A stretch of 44,309 nt of DNA from an uncultured Lachnospiraceae bacterium (GCA_902779505.1 CACZBZ010000016.1:1-44309); one strand, 5' to 3'; positions 35,272-43,076 are shown, numbered from the stretch's first letter. Numbers and translations: made by a program. Notes: generated from the letters alone by a model not told the origin.

Positions 35272-35885
35272 TATATATTGTAGGGCTGGGACCCGGAGAT
35301 GAAGAATATCTGTCAGGACAAGCGAGGGAAGCTCTTGAAGCAAGTGATGTAATAGTCGGATATAAAGTGTATGTGGATCTTGTAAAAGATTATTATCCGG
35401 ACAAAGAATACATGACCACAGGCATGCGACAGGAGATTGAGAGATGCAGACTCTGTTATGATCTGGCAAAAGAAGGCAAGAAGGTATCTCTCGTATGCAG
35501 CGGAGATGCAGGTATATACGGCATGGCTAATCATGACTGCTGTCTTATAAGCCTCAGTGATCTGCTGACGCCTTGGGAGACAATAGAGAAGAGACTGCGT
35601 GCCGCAGTTGCGGGTGATTTTGCCATAGCGATATACAATCCCGCAAGTCACAAGAGACCGGATCATCTTAAGAAAGCCTGCGATATTTTGATAGATGCAG
35701 GTGCGGGAAAAGACAGGGCCTGCGGTTATGTGGAGAACATAGGAAGAGAGAATACAAGCTCTTACGTATGCACTCTCGAAGAACTGAGAGACAGACAGGT
35801 CAATATGTTTACCACGGTATTTATAGGCAATTCTCTGTCATACATATACGGTGACAAGCTGATAACAAAGAGAGGATATAAATGA
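35259..35885 (+). CDS. cbiH: Cobalt-precorrin-3 C17-methyltransferase CbiH with internal deletion
   Basis: A 208-residue reading frame related to CbiH/CobJ, which methylates C17 with ring contraction. Start and end fit the family (VGLGPGDEEYLSGQA, CSGDAGIYGMA; ISLSDLLTPWETIEKRL, IYNPASHKRPDHL, GYVENIGRENT, FTTVFIGNS). Between GIYGMA (residue 90) and NHDCCLISL the ~35 residues normally present are missing, including the conserved PGVTA segment that shapes the SAM site in this superfamily. The gap is in frame, with the junction near 35528. Family members are about 240 residues. As written the enzyme is unlikely to work. It overlaps cbiG by 13 bases and the next gene by 4. Confidence 0.85.
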   Translation: MEKLIYIVGLGPGDEEYLSGQAREALEASDVIVGYKVYVDLVKDYYPDKEYMTTGMRQEIERCRLCYDLAKEGKKVSLVCSGDAGIYGMANHDCCLISLSDLLTPWETIEKRLRAAVAGDFAIAIYNPASHKRPDHLKKACDILIDAGAGKDRACGYVENIGRENTSSYVCTLEELRDRQVNMFTTVFIGNSLSYIYGDKLITKRGYK

Positions 35886-37894
35886 GCAAAGTCCTTATTT
35901 TTTCCGGAACAACTGAAGGAAGAGAATTGGCTGCTATCCTGGCAAAGTCAGGTATTGAAAGTCATGTCTGTGTGGCTACCGAATACGGTGAAAGAGTTAT
36001 GGATGAAGATGAACTCATTCATATTCAGTGCGGCAGACTTGATGAGGAAGGCATGAAGAAGCTATACGACAGTGTCGGCTGTTCGGTGGTAGTAGATGCT
36101 ACACATCCCTATGCAAGTCTAGTCAGTGATACCATTAAAAAGAGCCTGGCAGACAGAGATATTGAATACCTTAGGTTATTGCGCCCCGAAGACGGCAGTC
36201 ATGGAGCAAAAGTCTACGCTGATGTGGATGCATGTGCGGATGCTCTTCGTAAGACGGAAGGCAATATTCTCTTAACAACGGGCAGTAAGGAACTTGATCA
36301 CTTCTGGAAATATGAGGACCTTAAGGAGCGGCTCTATGTGCGGGTTCTTCCGGGAGAGGAAAGCATAAAGATATGCAAGGATCTTGGAATAGACGGAAAG
36401 CGTATCATAGCCATGCAGGGGCCTTTTTCCAAAGAGATGAACAAGGCAATCATAAAGGAATATGATATAGAACATCTTGTGAGCAAAAACAGCGGCAAGC
36501 CCGGTGGAATTGAAGCCAAGATAGCCGCCTGTGAGGACTGCTCGGTTGCAATGCATCTTATAGACCGCCCGACCGAAGCCGAGGAAGGTATGTCCATGAA
36601 AGCCGTCATAGACAGGCTGGAGACAATTCTTGGAAGAGAGATAAAAAGAGGTAATCTGCTTGTGACACTGGGAGGCATAGGCCCCGGTGGAAGCGGCTAT
36701 ATGACCGAAGAGATAAAAGATGCGGTGAAGGAAGCGGATTATATATTCGCCGCGCCCAGAATGCTTGAGAGCATTAGTTCCGCTGCAACCATGTACCCTT
36801 ATTACCTTAAGGAGGATATAATTCCCGTCCTTGAAAAAATCGGGGAAGAGAATTGCGGCAACGTTAATATAGTTATCCTCTTTTCAGGAGATACGGGCTT
36901 CTACAGTGGAAGCAAAAAGATGGGAGAAGCCCTTAAAGAGATGGAGGGAGTGGAAGTGAGAACCATTCCCGGTATATCATCCGTATCCCTGCTTGCGTCC
37001 AGAGCATCGGAGAGCTGGGATGATGCCTCCATATTAAGCCTGCACGGAACGGATATTGAGGATATGATGCCTGTATTCTGTGACTCGGTTAAGCATAAGA
37101 GGAAGACATTTTTTATTACTTCCGGATTAAAAGATATAAAAGCCATCTCTGAACTTGATATATGGAAAGATCAAAAGGATATAGAGATCATAATCGGATA
37201 CAGACTCAGCTATCCCGATGAGAAGATCTACAGAATATCCGATGGTAACTTTGATGAGATAAAAGATGAAGGTCTCTACACGGGGCTTGTTATCAACAGG
37301 GCTCCTTCAGGAAGAACACTTACACCTTCCCTCAGAGATGAAGACATGATAAGGGACAATGTGCCTATGACCAAGCAGGAGATAAGAAGACTTACCGTCT
37401 GCAGCATGGGTCTTAGAGAGAACAGTGTGGTCTATGACATAGGAAGCGGCACAGGATCCATAGCCGTACAGACCGCTCTAATGTCTCCCACTATAGAGGT
37501 TTATGCCATTGAATGTAAGGACGAAGCTCTGGAACTTATGGCAAAGAACAGGGACAAATTCGGCGTTTCGAATATGCATATTGTTAAGGCTATGGCCCCG
37601 GAAGGCTTAAGCGAACTTCCGCCTGCGGATGTGGCTTTTATAGGCGGTAGCAGGGGCAATCTCAGGGAGATAGTTAAGACTCTCTATTCCATTAACAATA
37701 AAATGCGGGTGGTCATGAACGGAGTGACCATGGACAGCATCAGTTCTATGAACGAGATAGTAAAAGAGTATCCTGCAACAGATATTGACATCGTTCAGGT
37801 TGGAATCAGCAGAGTAACGAAACTGGGGAATGCGGATATGTTAAAATCCGAAAACCCTGTGTTCATTTTTTCATTTACTTTTAAAGAAGCATGA
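35882..37894 (+). CDS. CbiJ-CbiE-CbiT trifunctional fusion
   Basis: A 670-residue fusion of three pathway enzymes. Residues 1-255: cobalt-precorrin-6A reductase CbiJ (ILIFSGTTEGREL-like start, DATHPYASLVSD, LRPED, GPFSKEMNKAIIKEY, SKNSGKPGG). Residues ~257-475: CbiE, C5-methyltransferase, with VTLGGIGPGGSGYMT, ILFSGDTGFYSGS and IPGISSVSLLASR. Residues ~478-670: CbiT, C15-methyltransferase and decarboxylase, with MTKQEIRRL, YDIGSGTGSIAVQTAL and AFIGGSRGNLREIV. Each domain has its key SAM or NAD(P)H motif, so all three look functional. CbiET fusions (CobL) are well known; adding CbiJ at the N terminus is less common. The start overlaps cbiH by 4 bases. Confidence 0.9.
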   Translation: MSKVLIFSGTTEGRELAAILAKSGIESHVCVATEYGERVMDEDELIHIQCGRLDEEGMKKLYDSVGCSVVVDATHPYASLVSDTIKKSLADRDIEYLRLLRPEDGSHGAKVYADVDACADALRKTEGNILLTTGSKELDHFWKYEDLKERLYVRVLPGEESIKICKDLGIDGKRIIAMQGPFSKEMNKAIIKEYDIEHLVSKNSGKPGGIEAKIAACEDCSVAMHLIDRPTEAEEGMSMKAVIDRLETILGREIKRGNLLVTLGGIGPGGSGYMTEEIKDAVKEADYIFAAPRMLESISSAATMYPYYLKEDIIPVLEKIGEENCGNVNIVILFSGDTGFYSGSKKMGEALKEMEGVEVRTIPGISSVSLLASRASESWDDASILSLHGTDIEDMMPVFCDSVKHKRKTFFITSGLKDIKAISELDIWKDQKDIEIIIGYRLSYPDEKIYRISDGNFDEIKDEGLYTGLVINRAPSGRTLTPSLRDEDMIRDNVPMTKQEIRRLTVCSMGLRENSVVYDIGSGTGSIAVQTALMSPTIEVYAIECKDEALELMAKNRDKFGVSNMHIVKAMAPEGLSELPPADVAFIGGSRGNLREIVKTLYSINNKMRVVMNGVTMDSISSMNEIVKEYPATDIDIVQVGISRVTKLGNADMLKSENPVFIFSFTFKEA

Positions 37895-39264
37895 ATAAAG
37901 CAATAATGATAGCTGCCACGGGAAGTGGCTGTGGAAAAACGACAATTACATGTGCACTGCTAAAAGCCTTAAAGGACAGCGGGGTCAATGTGGCTGCTTT
38001 CAAATGCGGTCCGGATTATATTGATCCCATATTCCACAGCACTATGCTTGGTGTGCCTTCCAAGAACCTTGATCTCTTTTTCACGGACAGGGAAAAAACA
38101 AGGGAACTGTTCTTTTTGGACAATAACAGCGATATCTCTGTAGTTGAGGGAGTCATGGGTCTCTATGACGGAATCAGTCCGGACAGCGACGAAGCTTCCT
38201 CTTACGATCTGGCAAGAGCACTGGATATACCGGTGATACTGCTGGTGGATGCAAAAGGCATGGGAAGATCTCTTCTTGCTGTCATCAAAGGCTTTCTTGA
38301 TATGGATAGGGATTCAAGAATAAAAGCAGTGATATTCAACAGGATGTCGCCCTCATATTTTGCGACCATGAAAGGCATAGTGGAGAAGGAGACGGGACTG
38401 ACTGTGCTGGGATATTTCCCATATGATGAGAGAGTATCACTGGAAAGCAGGTACCTGGGACTTACTCTCCCTGAGGAAAGTGACGGTATTAAAGAGAAAC
38501 TTAAGATTGCTGCCGACAGCCTTAAGGAATCGGTTGATATAGAGAAGCTGAATGAACTTTGCGCGGATCTGTCAGCTGAAGGCAAGGACATCAGCGCTAA
38601 AAACGTATACGGTATAAGCGAGAGATGGAAGGATAAAGGCATCAATATCGCTGTTGCAAGAGATGAAGCCTTTTGCTTTTATTACGAAGACAATCTGAGA
38701 ATGCTGGAAGCAGCAGGAGCGAAACTTGTATATTTCTCTCCTTTGAAAGATGTAAAGATTCCGGACAATGCGGCAGGCATAATTCTCGGAGGAGGATATC
38801 CCGAGAACTTTCTGACACAGTTGTCACAAAACGTGTCCATGCTGGAATCCATAAGAGAAGCTCTTAACAAAGGCATGCCTTCCCTGGCGGAATGTGGCGG
38901 CTTCATGTACCTTCACGACTATATATACGATAAAGAGGGTAATCCATACAAAATGCTTGGAGCCATAAAGGGCGAATGCAGATACACAGGACATCTGGTG
39001 AGATTCGGATATGTGGAAGCGGAAGATAAGGCCGGCTCTTTTATTACAGCAGATAAGAGAAAGATAAAAGGACACGAATTCCATTATTACGACAGCAGTA
39101 ATAACGGTGATTCCTGCACAGAGACTAAGAGAAGCGGTAAGATTTGGGAAGCAGGCCATCTGAGTGATAATCACTTCTGGGCTTATATACATCTTTATTA
39201 TCCGTCCAATCCGATAATGCTTGAGACTTTTATGGAAAGGTGTCATGATTATATTAGAGGCTAG
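37891..39264 (+). CDS. cbiA: Cobyrinate a,c-diamide synthase CbiA
   Basis: A 457-residue glutamine-dependent amidotransferase acting on side chains a and c of cobyrinate. The N-terminal ATPase shows IAATGSGCGKTTIT, FKCGPDYIDPIFH, VEGVMGLYDGIS and VDAKGMGRS. The C-terminal glutaminase shows IILGGGYPENFLTQLS, the nucleophile Cys in LAECGGFMYL and KGHEFHYYDSS. The length is normal. It overlaps the triple fusion by 4 bases, continuing the tight operon. The last 60 bases before the next gene show no clear terminator. Confidence 0.95.
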   Translation: MNKAIMIAATGSGCGKTTITCALLKALKDSGVNVAAFKCGPDYIDPIFHSTMLGVPSKNLDLFFTDREKTRELFFLDNNSDISVVEGVMGLYDGISPDSDEASSYDLARALDIPVILLVDAKGMGRSLLAVIKGFLDMDRDSRIKAVIFNRMSPSYFATMKGIVEKETGLTVLGYFPYDERVSLESRYLGLTLPEESDGIKEKLKIAADSLKESVDIEKLNELCADLSAEGKDISAKNVYGISERWKDKGINIAVARDEAFCFYYEDNLRMLEAAGAKLVYFSPLKDVKIPDNAAGIILGGGYPENFLTQLSQNVSMLESIREALNKGMPSLAECGGFMYLHDYIYDKEGNPYKMLGAIKGECRYTGHLVRFGYVEAEDKAGSFITADKRKIKGHEFHYYDSSNNGDSCTETKRSGKIWEAGHLSDNHFWAYIHLYYPSNPIMLETFMERCHDYIRG

Positions 39265-39324
39265 AGTAACGAAAATGTTTTTTACTTTCTTATTAAGTTG
39301 TGTATTCTTTCAGGGGTGAAAAAT

Positions 39325-39573
39325 ATGGAAAACAGTCATAGATTTTTTGAAAACACAGATTGTAAATACTATCCCTGCCATAAGGGATTGAAGGAGATTA
39401 ACTGCCTTTTCTGTTATTGTCCCATGTATACGCTTGTCAATTGCCCGGGTAATCCGGAATACAAAGAAAAGAATGGGAAGAAGATAAAGGTATGCACCAA
39501 TTGTACATATCCTCACAGACATGAAAACTATGATGATATAATGCAGATTCTTGCGGAACAAACAAAAAAATGA
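39325..39573 (+). CDS. Cysteine-rich small protein (end of B12 locus)
   Basis: An 82-residue protein with eight Cys (13, 18, 27, 30, 32, 40, 57, 60) and several His. The pattern NTDCKYYPCHKG, INCLFCYCPMY and VCTNCTYPHRHEN matches the cysteine-rich small domain often found beside cobalamin genes; its role is not established. Metal binding (zinc, iron-sulfur or cobalt) is a reasonable inference from the Cys/His arrangement. I use ATG 39325 after an AGGGGTG site; the upstream extension to 39298 lacks a ribosome site. Confidence 0.8.
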   Translation: MENSHRFFENTDCKYYPCHKGLKEINCLFCYCPMYTLVNCPGNPEYKEKNGKKIKVCTNCTYPHRHENYDDIMQILAEQTKK

Positions 39574-39594
39574 TGCCCTTACATAAGGGCATCA
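39564..39594 (-). terminator. Intrinsic terminator of the ECF/DUF436 transcript
   Basis: An 11-bp perfect arm pair TGATGCCCTTA / TAAGGGCATCA (39571-39581 and 39584-39594). On the minus strand it is followed by seven T residues (complement of 39564-39570). The minus-strand stop codon lies inside the hairpin. On the plus strand the hairpin has no T tract after it. Confidence 0.8.
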
Positions 39595-40142
39595 TCGTAT
39601 ATTGCTCTCTGTCCGCCTACATATTTAGGACGGTGCCTTGCACAGATAATCGGGGCTTCACCGATCTTTCGAAGAGAGATTCGCATGGGAACCACCACAC
39701 TGTGCATATGCATTCCTATCATGGTACCACCGATATCAATTCCGGCATCAGCCTTTCCCTTAACCGATTCCACCAAAACAGGATCATCAAATCGTTCGTA
39801 TGCTACAGTTGCCATTGCACCTCCCGCATGATTGGGCTGGGGGATGGCATTAACCTGCTCAAAGCCGTATTTTTCCATTGCTTCTCTTTCCATAACGAGA
39901 GCCCTGTTCAGATGCTCACAGCACTGGACTGCCGCATATATTCCCGCTTCCTTAAGGATGGGGATAATGCCGTCATATACGGCATTTGCCGAATCAAGGT
40001 TGGTGGCTGTTCCTATCTGATCTCCCAGTATCTCGCTGGATGAACAGCCGATGACAAATACGTCTCCCTTTTTCAAACGTGCCTTTTCAAGGATCTCTGT
40101 TACTGCCTGTCTGCTCTGGGCGGTTATTTCACTAGCATTCAT
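39579..40142 (-). CDS. DUF436 / UPF0340 family protein (YwlG-like)
   Basis: A 187-residue protein of the TIGR01440/UPF0340 family, of unknown function. Hallmarks: FVIGCSSSEILGDQIGTATN, AVQCCEHLNRALVMER, VNAIPQPNHAGGAMATVAYE, GTMIGMHMHSVVVPMR and KYVGGQRAIYDD. It starts after an mRNA GGAG site 12 bases beyond the ECF S-component stop, so both form a two-gene minus-strand unit. The Cys-Cys and His residues suggest an enzyme or metal site, but this is not established. Confidence 0.9.
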   Translation of the reverse strand: MNASEITAQSRQAVTEILEKARLKKGDVFVIGCSSSEILGDQIGTATNLDSANAVYDGIIPILKEAGIYAAVQCCEHLNRALVMEREAMEKYGFEQVNAIPQPNHAGGAMATVAYERFDDPVLVESVKGKADAGIDIGGTMIGMHMHSVVVPMRISLRKIGEAPIICARHRPKYVGGQRAIYDDALM

Positions 40143-40154
40143 GTTTTTCTCCGA

Positions 40155-40697
40155 TTATGATTCCATTTTATTGAATATTTTGCCAAGTCCTGCTTTGTAA
40201 TACAGAAGCAGGGAACCGAATACTCCAAGCAGAGCCTGGGCTATTTCGTATGGAAGTTTTATCATGGCATATTCGAATGTTGCATATACATAGGTCTTAC
40301 CCAGTGTATATCCCACAACCATTATTATAGCACCAATCAGGTTGCCTGTAAGGGAGAATGCAAAGTGAGTTTTTGAACTTTTGCCCCTGCCGGCACGGGC
40401 GATCAAAGATATTGCCACAGCCTGAAGCCCATGAGTTACCAAAGATACGAACATGGGAGCCGGGTAGAACAGCATATCACCTATGAAGGAACCCACACCT
40501 CCTACTACGAAAGCAGCAAAAGGATCAAGTAAAAGTGCCGCAGTACATATTACAGTGTCACACAGATAAAGGTGACCTCCGGGAACGGGTATTCCGAAGC
40601 TGGACATGATTATATTGAAGGCCATAAAAAGACCTGTAATCGCTATCCATCTGATCTTGTTTGATTCTCTTAATGATTTTGCAGTTGTGTTTTCCAT
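40155..40697 (-). CDS. ECF transporter S component, substrate unknown
   Basis: A 180-residue integral membrane protein with about six hydrophobic segments. The pattern NKIRWIAITGLFMAFNIIMSS, PVPGGHLYLCDTVICTAALLLDP, GGVGSFIGDMLFYPAPMFVSLVTHGLQ fits the ECF-type S components that capture vitamins and share an energising module encoded elsewhere. I chose ATG 40697, preceded by a strong AGGAGGAAAC site on the minus strand, over an upstream in-frame start at 40733. Next to the B12 locus, a B12-precursor substrate is tempting, but no cobalamin riboswitch is seen upstream, so the substrate stays open. Confidence 0.8.
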   Translation of the reverse strand: MENTTAKSLRESNKIRWIAITGLFMAFNIIMSSFGIPVPGGHLYLCDTVICTAALLLDPFAAFVVGGVGSFIGDMLFYPAPMFVSLVTHGLQAVAISLIARAGRGKSSKTHFAFSLTGNLIGAIIMVVGYTLGKTYVYATFEYAMIKLPYEIAQALLGVFGSLLLYYKAGLGKIFNKMES

Positions 40698-40724
40698 AAT
40701 GTTTCCTCCTGTTTGTTTTTTACA

Positions 40725-40760
40725 ACTATACAATCACTTTGGTATTATGATAATAACCAA
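40725..40760 (-). promoter_or_regulatory. Promoter with overlapping dyad operator for the ECF unit
   Basis: On the minus strand, TTATCA (plus 40748-40753), 17 bp and TATAGT (plus 40725-40730) form a promoter ending about 20 bases before the AGGAGG. A dyad TTGGTATTAT-G-ATAATAACCAA (40739-40760, one bulged base) covers the -35, which suggests a repressor site. Confidence 0.45.
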
Positions 40761-40804
40761 TTTTGAAGAATTTTTTAAGACCAGATTGAAAGAGGGGCAT
40801 ATGC

Positions 40805-40810
40805 TATAAT
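40805..40810 (+). promoter_or_regulatory. Extended -10 promoter of the epimerase-like gene
   Basis: TGC followed by a consensus TATAAT (40805-40810). No good -35 is seen at 16-18 bases, which is common for extended -10 promoters. The transcript would carry the structured leader at 40824-40865. Confidence 0.5.
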
Positions 40811-40823
40811 AATAGGCAGATGC

Positions 40824-40865
40824 TTTTATCAGTATGGCCGTAGGACGGCAGACTGGTAGATAAAA
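40824..40865 (+). other. Structured 42-nt leader hairpin, unidentified
   Basis: TTTTATC (40824-40830) pairs with GATAAAA (40859-40865). Inside, AGT/ACT and GCCGT/ACGGC (37-41 with 45-49 of 408xx) close a 3-base loop. It lies between the promoter and the ribosome site of the downstream gene. I do not recognise a known riboswitch class. Confidence 0.4.
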
Positions 40866-40885
40866 ATGTTGGAGAGAAAAAAGTA

Positions 40886-41611
40886 ATGAAATTATCGATA
40901 TCTAATATAGGATGGACAGCAGAGAGGGATGAAGCGGTCTATGACCTTATGAATAAGTATGGTTTCGGGGGCCTTGAGATAGCACCCACCAGAATATTCC
41001 CCGGGAATCCCTATGACAGATTGGGTGAGGCCAAAAGTTTCGCCGACAGCATTCTTAAGAACAGAGGATTCGAGATTCCTTCAATGCAGTCAATATGGTA
41101 TGGAAGGGACGAGAAACTTTTCGGAAGCGACGAAGAGAGAAAAGCCTTGCTTGATTATACTAAGAAGGCTATAGACTTTGCCCATGCCATGTCTTGTAAG
41201 AATCTGGTGTTCGGCTGTCCCAGAAACAGGAACATGCCTGAGGGAGCCAAAGAGACAGTCGCCATCGCTTTTTTCAAAGAGCTGGGAGATTATGCTGCGG
41301 AGCGCGGATGTGTAATAGGAATGGAAGCCAATCCTCCCATATACAATACCAACTATATCAACTCAAGTAAGGAGGCTCTTGATCTGATAGAAAGAGTGGA
41401 TTCAAAAGGCTTTGCCCTCAATCTGGATCTGGGGACCATGATCGAGAATAATGAGAGCCCGGATCTGCTTAAGGGAAGAGAAAGATATATCAACCATGTG
41501 CATATCAGCGAACCCGGTCTCAAAGCTATCGAAGAAAGGGATATCCACAAAGAAATAAGTGCTTTGCTCAAGGCCTGCAGGCCTGCAGATATGAAAAATT
41601 CGTGTCCATAG
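40886..41611 (+). CDS. Sugar phosphate isomerase/epimerase-like TIM-barrel protein (frameshifted)
   Basis: A 241-residue reading frame of the xylose-isomerase-like (AP endonuclease 2) TIM-barrel family. Motifs: LSISNIGWTAERDEAVYDLM, GGLEIAPTRIFP, KNLVFGCPRNR, VIGMEANPPIYNTNYINSS, FALNLDLGTM and INHVHISEPGL, with the usual metal-site Glu, Asp and His. The frame ends abnormally in RPADMKNSCP because an 8-bp unit GCCTGCAG is duplicated at 41573-41588. Removing one copy restores a typical C terminus (CRYEKFVSIE... AYVKETF) ending at 41679, about 261 residues in all. A GGAGAG site precedes ATG 40886. Substrate unknown. Confidence 0.85.
   Translation: MKLSISNIGWTAERDEAVYDLMNKYGFGGLEIAPTRIFPGNPYDRLGEAKSFADSILKNRGFEIPSMQSIWYGRDEKLFGSDEERKALLDYTKKAIDFAHAMSCKNLVFGCPRNRNMPEGAKETVAIAFFKELGDYAAERGCVIGMEANPPIYNTNYINSSKEALDLIERVDSKGFALNLDLGTMIENNESPDLLKGRERYINHVHISEPGLKAIEERDIHKEISALLKACRPADMKNSCP
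41573..41588 (+). repeat. 8-bp tandem duplication causing a frameshift
   Basis: GCCTGCAG occurs twice in a row (41573-41580 and 41581-41588). It shifts the frame of the epimerase-like gene by +2 relative to the downstream C-terminal codons, which remain intact to a TGA at 41677-41679. Confidence 0.9.
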
Positions 41612-41682
41612 AAGCAGGCAGACAGGAAGATCTGAAGGCCCTTGAAGAGATGATGGCCTATGTGAAGGAAACATTTTGATAT

Positions 41683-41727
41683 AAAAAAATCCTTTTGCTG
41701 TTTTTTTCAGCAAAAGGATTTTTCTTT
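41683..41727. terminator. Bidirectional intrinsic terminator between convergent genes
   Basis: A stem of at least 14 bp, AAATCCTTTTGCTG (41687-41700) with its complement at 41708-41721, around a seven-T loop. A-rich and T-rich flanks give U tracts on both strands. It serves the epimerase-like gene (plus) and the GGDEF gene (minus). Confidence 0.9.
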
Positions 41728-41730
41728 CTC

Positions 41731-42876
41731 TTAATAGTGCCTCCGGTCTCTGCCTGTCTCAATGTAATATTCTTGTTTATCATTGTACATCATTTTTTCG
41801 GCTGATCTTACAAGATCCAGGAAGCGGCTCCCGTTGCCGCTTTCATAGCCGAAAGCAGCAATTCGGCCTTCAGCGTTCAGAACATCTTTAAAGGTCTTGA
41901 TCTTTTCCGAAAAAACTTTATCTTCCATGTTTTTAATGATGCATACAAATTCATCTCCGCTGATTCTGCAGACTTCACCTTCGGGGAAGGCGGCAGAGAT
42001 AATCTCAGCAATCTTTTTAATGTATCTGTCGCCTGACAGGTGACCTTCGCTGTCATTGACGGACTTCAGCCCGTTGGCGTCACAGAATACGACGGATACT
42101 TTATCTTCTTTGGTAAGATTGTCAATGATATCATCATAGCCTCTTCTGTTTTTAAGTCCTGTCAGTGTGTCGTAGTATGACAGTCTGCCTAAAACTCTGG
42201 CATTTACGTCAATCTCCGTGATGATCTTAGTCTGCACGACCATATGTACAACATAAAGAGAAAGTGCTGTTAAAACAAATGTGCATTTTTCCGCGGGAAT
42301 GGAGAATGCATATATGATAGCCATTGCACCGATCGGAACAAAAAAGAACAGCAGAGTAAGCCATATACTGTCGAATCCCAAGGCCTTACGGTTAAACATA
42401 TAGAGCACATAAATACCTATAAAAATGATCATCGGTAAAACCTGTCTGTATGGGAAGTAAGAACCCGGAACAAAGGTACCGTCATTTATCGTAAACATGT
42501 GGCCGATTGCGAACATTACAGTGTTTAAAGCAAAGCTTATAACAGCCAGGATTGCAAGAATTCCGGCAACTCTTCGGTGTATGCGACCTTTTTCATAAAA
42601 ATAGGAATGCAGAAAAATTGAATATAAAAATACGATAACATCCACCAGGACGATTAAAAGATAATGTGATATGACAAGAAAACTGTTCAAGGCAGCATTG
42701 CCGTCAGTCAAAATGCAGGTAGCCTCTAAAATACAGCCGAGAATGCAGCCAAAAATACAGAAGCCGAAATATTTGGTTTTCTCAAGAGCCTCTTTTGTGG
42801 ATTGATTGGCTACTACTACTGCAACAATCAAGTACAGAGCCGAGACAAAATTAAGAACTGCCAATAGATTATTCAT
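41731..42876 (-). CDS. Membrane diguanylate cyclase-like GGDEF protein
   Basis: A 381-residue protein with an N-terminal region of about six to seven membrane helices (1-215) and a GGDEF domain (about 225-381). The catalytic region shows DTLTGLKNRRGYDDI, FCDANGLKSVNDSEGHLSGD and SGDEF at 306-310, an accepted variant of GGDEF, so c-di-GMP synthesis is plausible. A GGGGGA site precedes its ATG on the minus strand. The membrane region is of the unclassified sensor type, unlike the TraX-linked GGDEF protein at 17229-19448. Signal unknown. Confidence 0.88.
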   Translation of the reverse strand: MNNLLAVLNFVSALYLIVAVVVANQSTKEALEKTKYFGFCIFGCILGCILEATCILTDGNAALNSFLVISHYLLIVLVDVIVFLYSIFLHSYFYEKGRIHRRVAGILAILAVISFALNTVMFAIGHMFTINDGTFVPGSYFPYRQVLPMIIFIGIYVLYMFNRKALGFDSIWLTLLFFFVPIGAMAIIYAFSIPAEKCTFVLTALSLYVVHMVVQTKIITEIDVNARVLGRLSYYDTLTGLKNRRGYDDIIDNLTKEDKVSVVFCDANGLKSVNDSEGHLSGDRYIKKIAEIISAAFPEGEVCRISGDEFVCIIKNMEDKVFSEKIKTFKDVLNAEGRIAAFGYESGNGSRFLDLVRSAEKMMYNDKQEYYIETGRDRRHY

Positions 42877-42964
42877 AAGTTAATCCCCCAAATAAGATTC
42901 ACACACAGGTAATTATATCATAGCCAAACTAGTCTCTACAAGAAAACAGGGTTTTTTAAACGAC

Positions 42965-43018
42965 TTGCTAAATAAGGGTGATATATATATAATAATAGTC
43001 AAGTTAGCAAAGGCTAAC
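42965..43018 (+). promoter_or_regulatory. Promoter and operator of the ICMT-like gene
   Basis: TTGCTA (42965-42970), 17 bp and consensus TATAAT (42988-42993). Just downstream, near the expected start of transcription, is a perfect inverted repeat GTTAGC-AAAG-GCTAAC (43003-43018). The half-site GTTAGC recurs in the TetR gene's upstream dyad, which suggests control by that regulator. Confidence 0.65.
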
Positions 43019-43076
43019 ATAGAATGAGTGCTGAATAATAGTTGAATTCAAGCACAGAAACATTGTGAGGTGGAAA

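Noticed and set aside
39571-39594. Plus-strand terminator for the B12 locus
   Set aside because: The hairpin is followed by a mixed sequence, not a T tract, on the plus strand; the T tract is on the minus side.
40155-40697. Assigning the ECF S component as a B12 or alpha-ribazole transporter
   Set aside because: The only support is the neighbouring B12 locus; no cobalamin riboswitch precedes it and the S-component fold does not reveal substrate.
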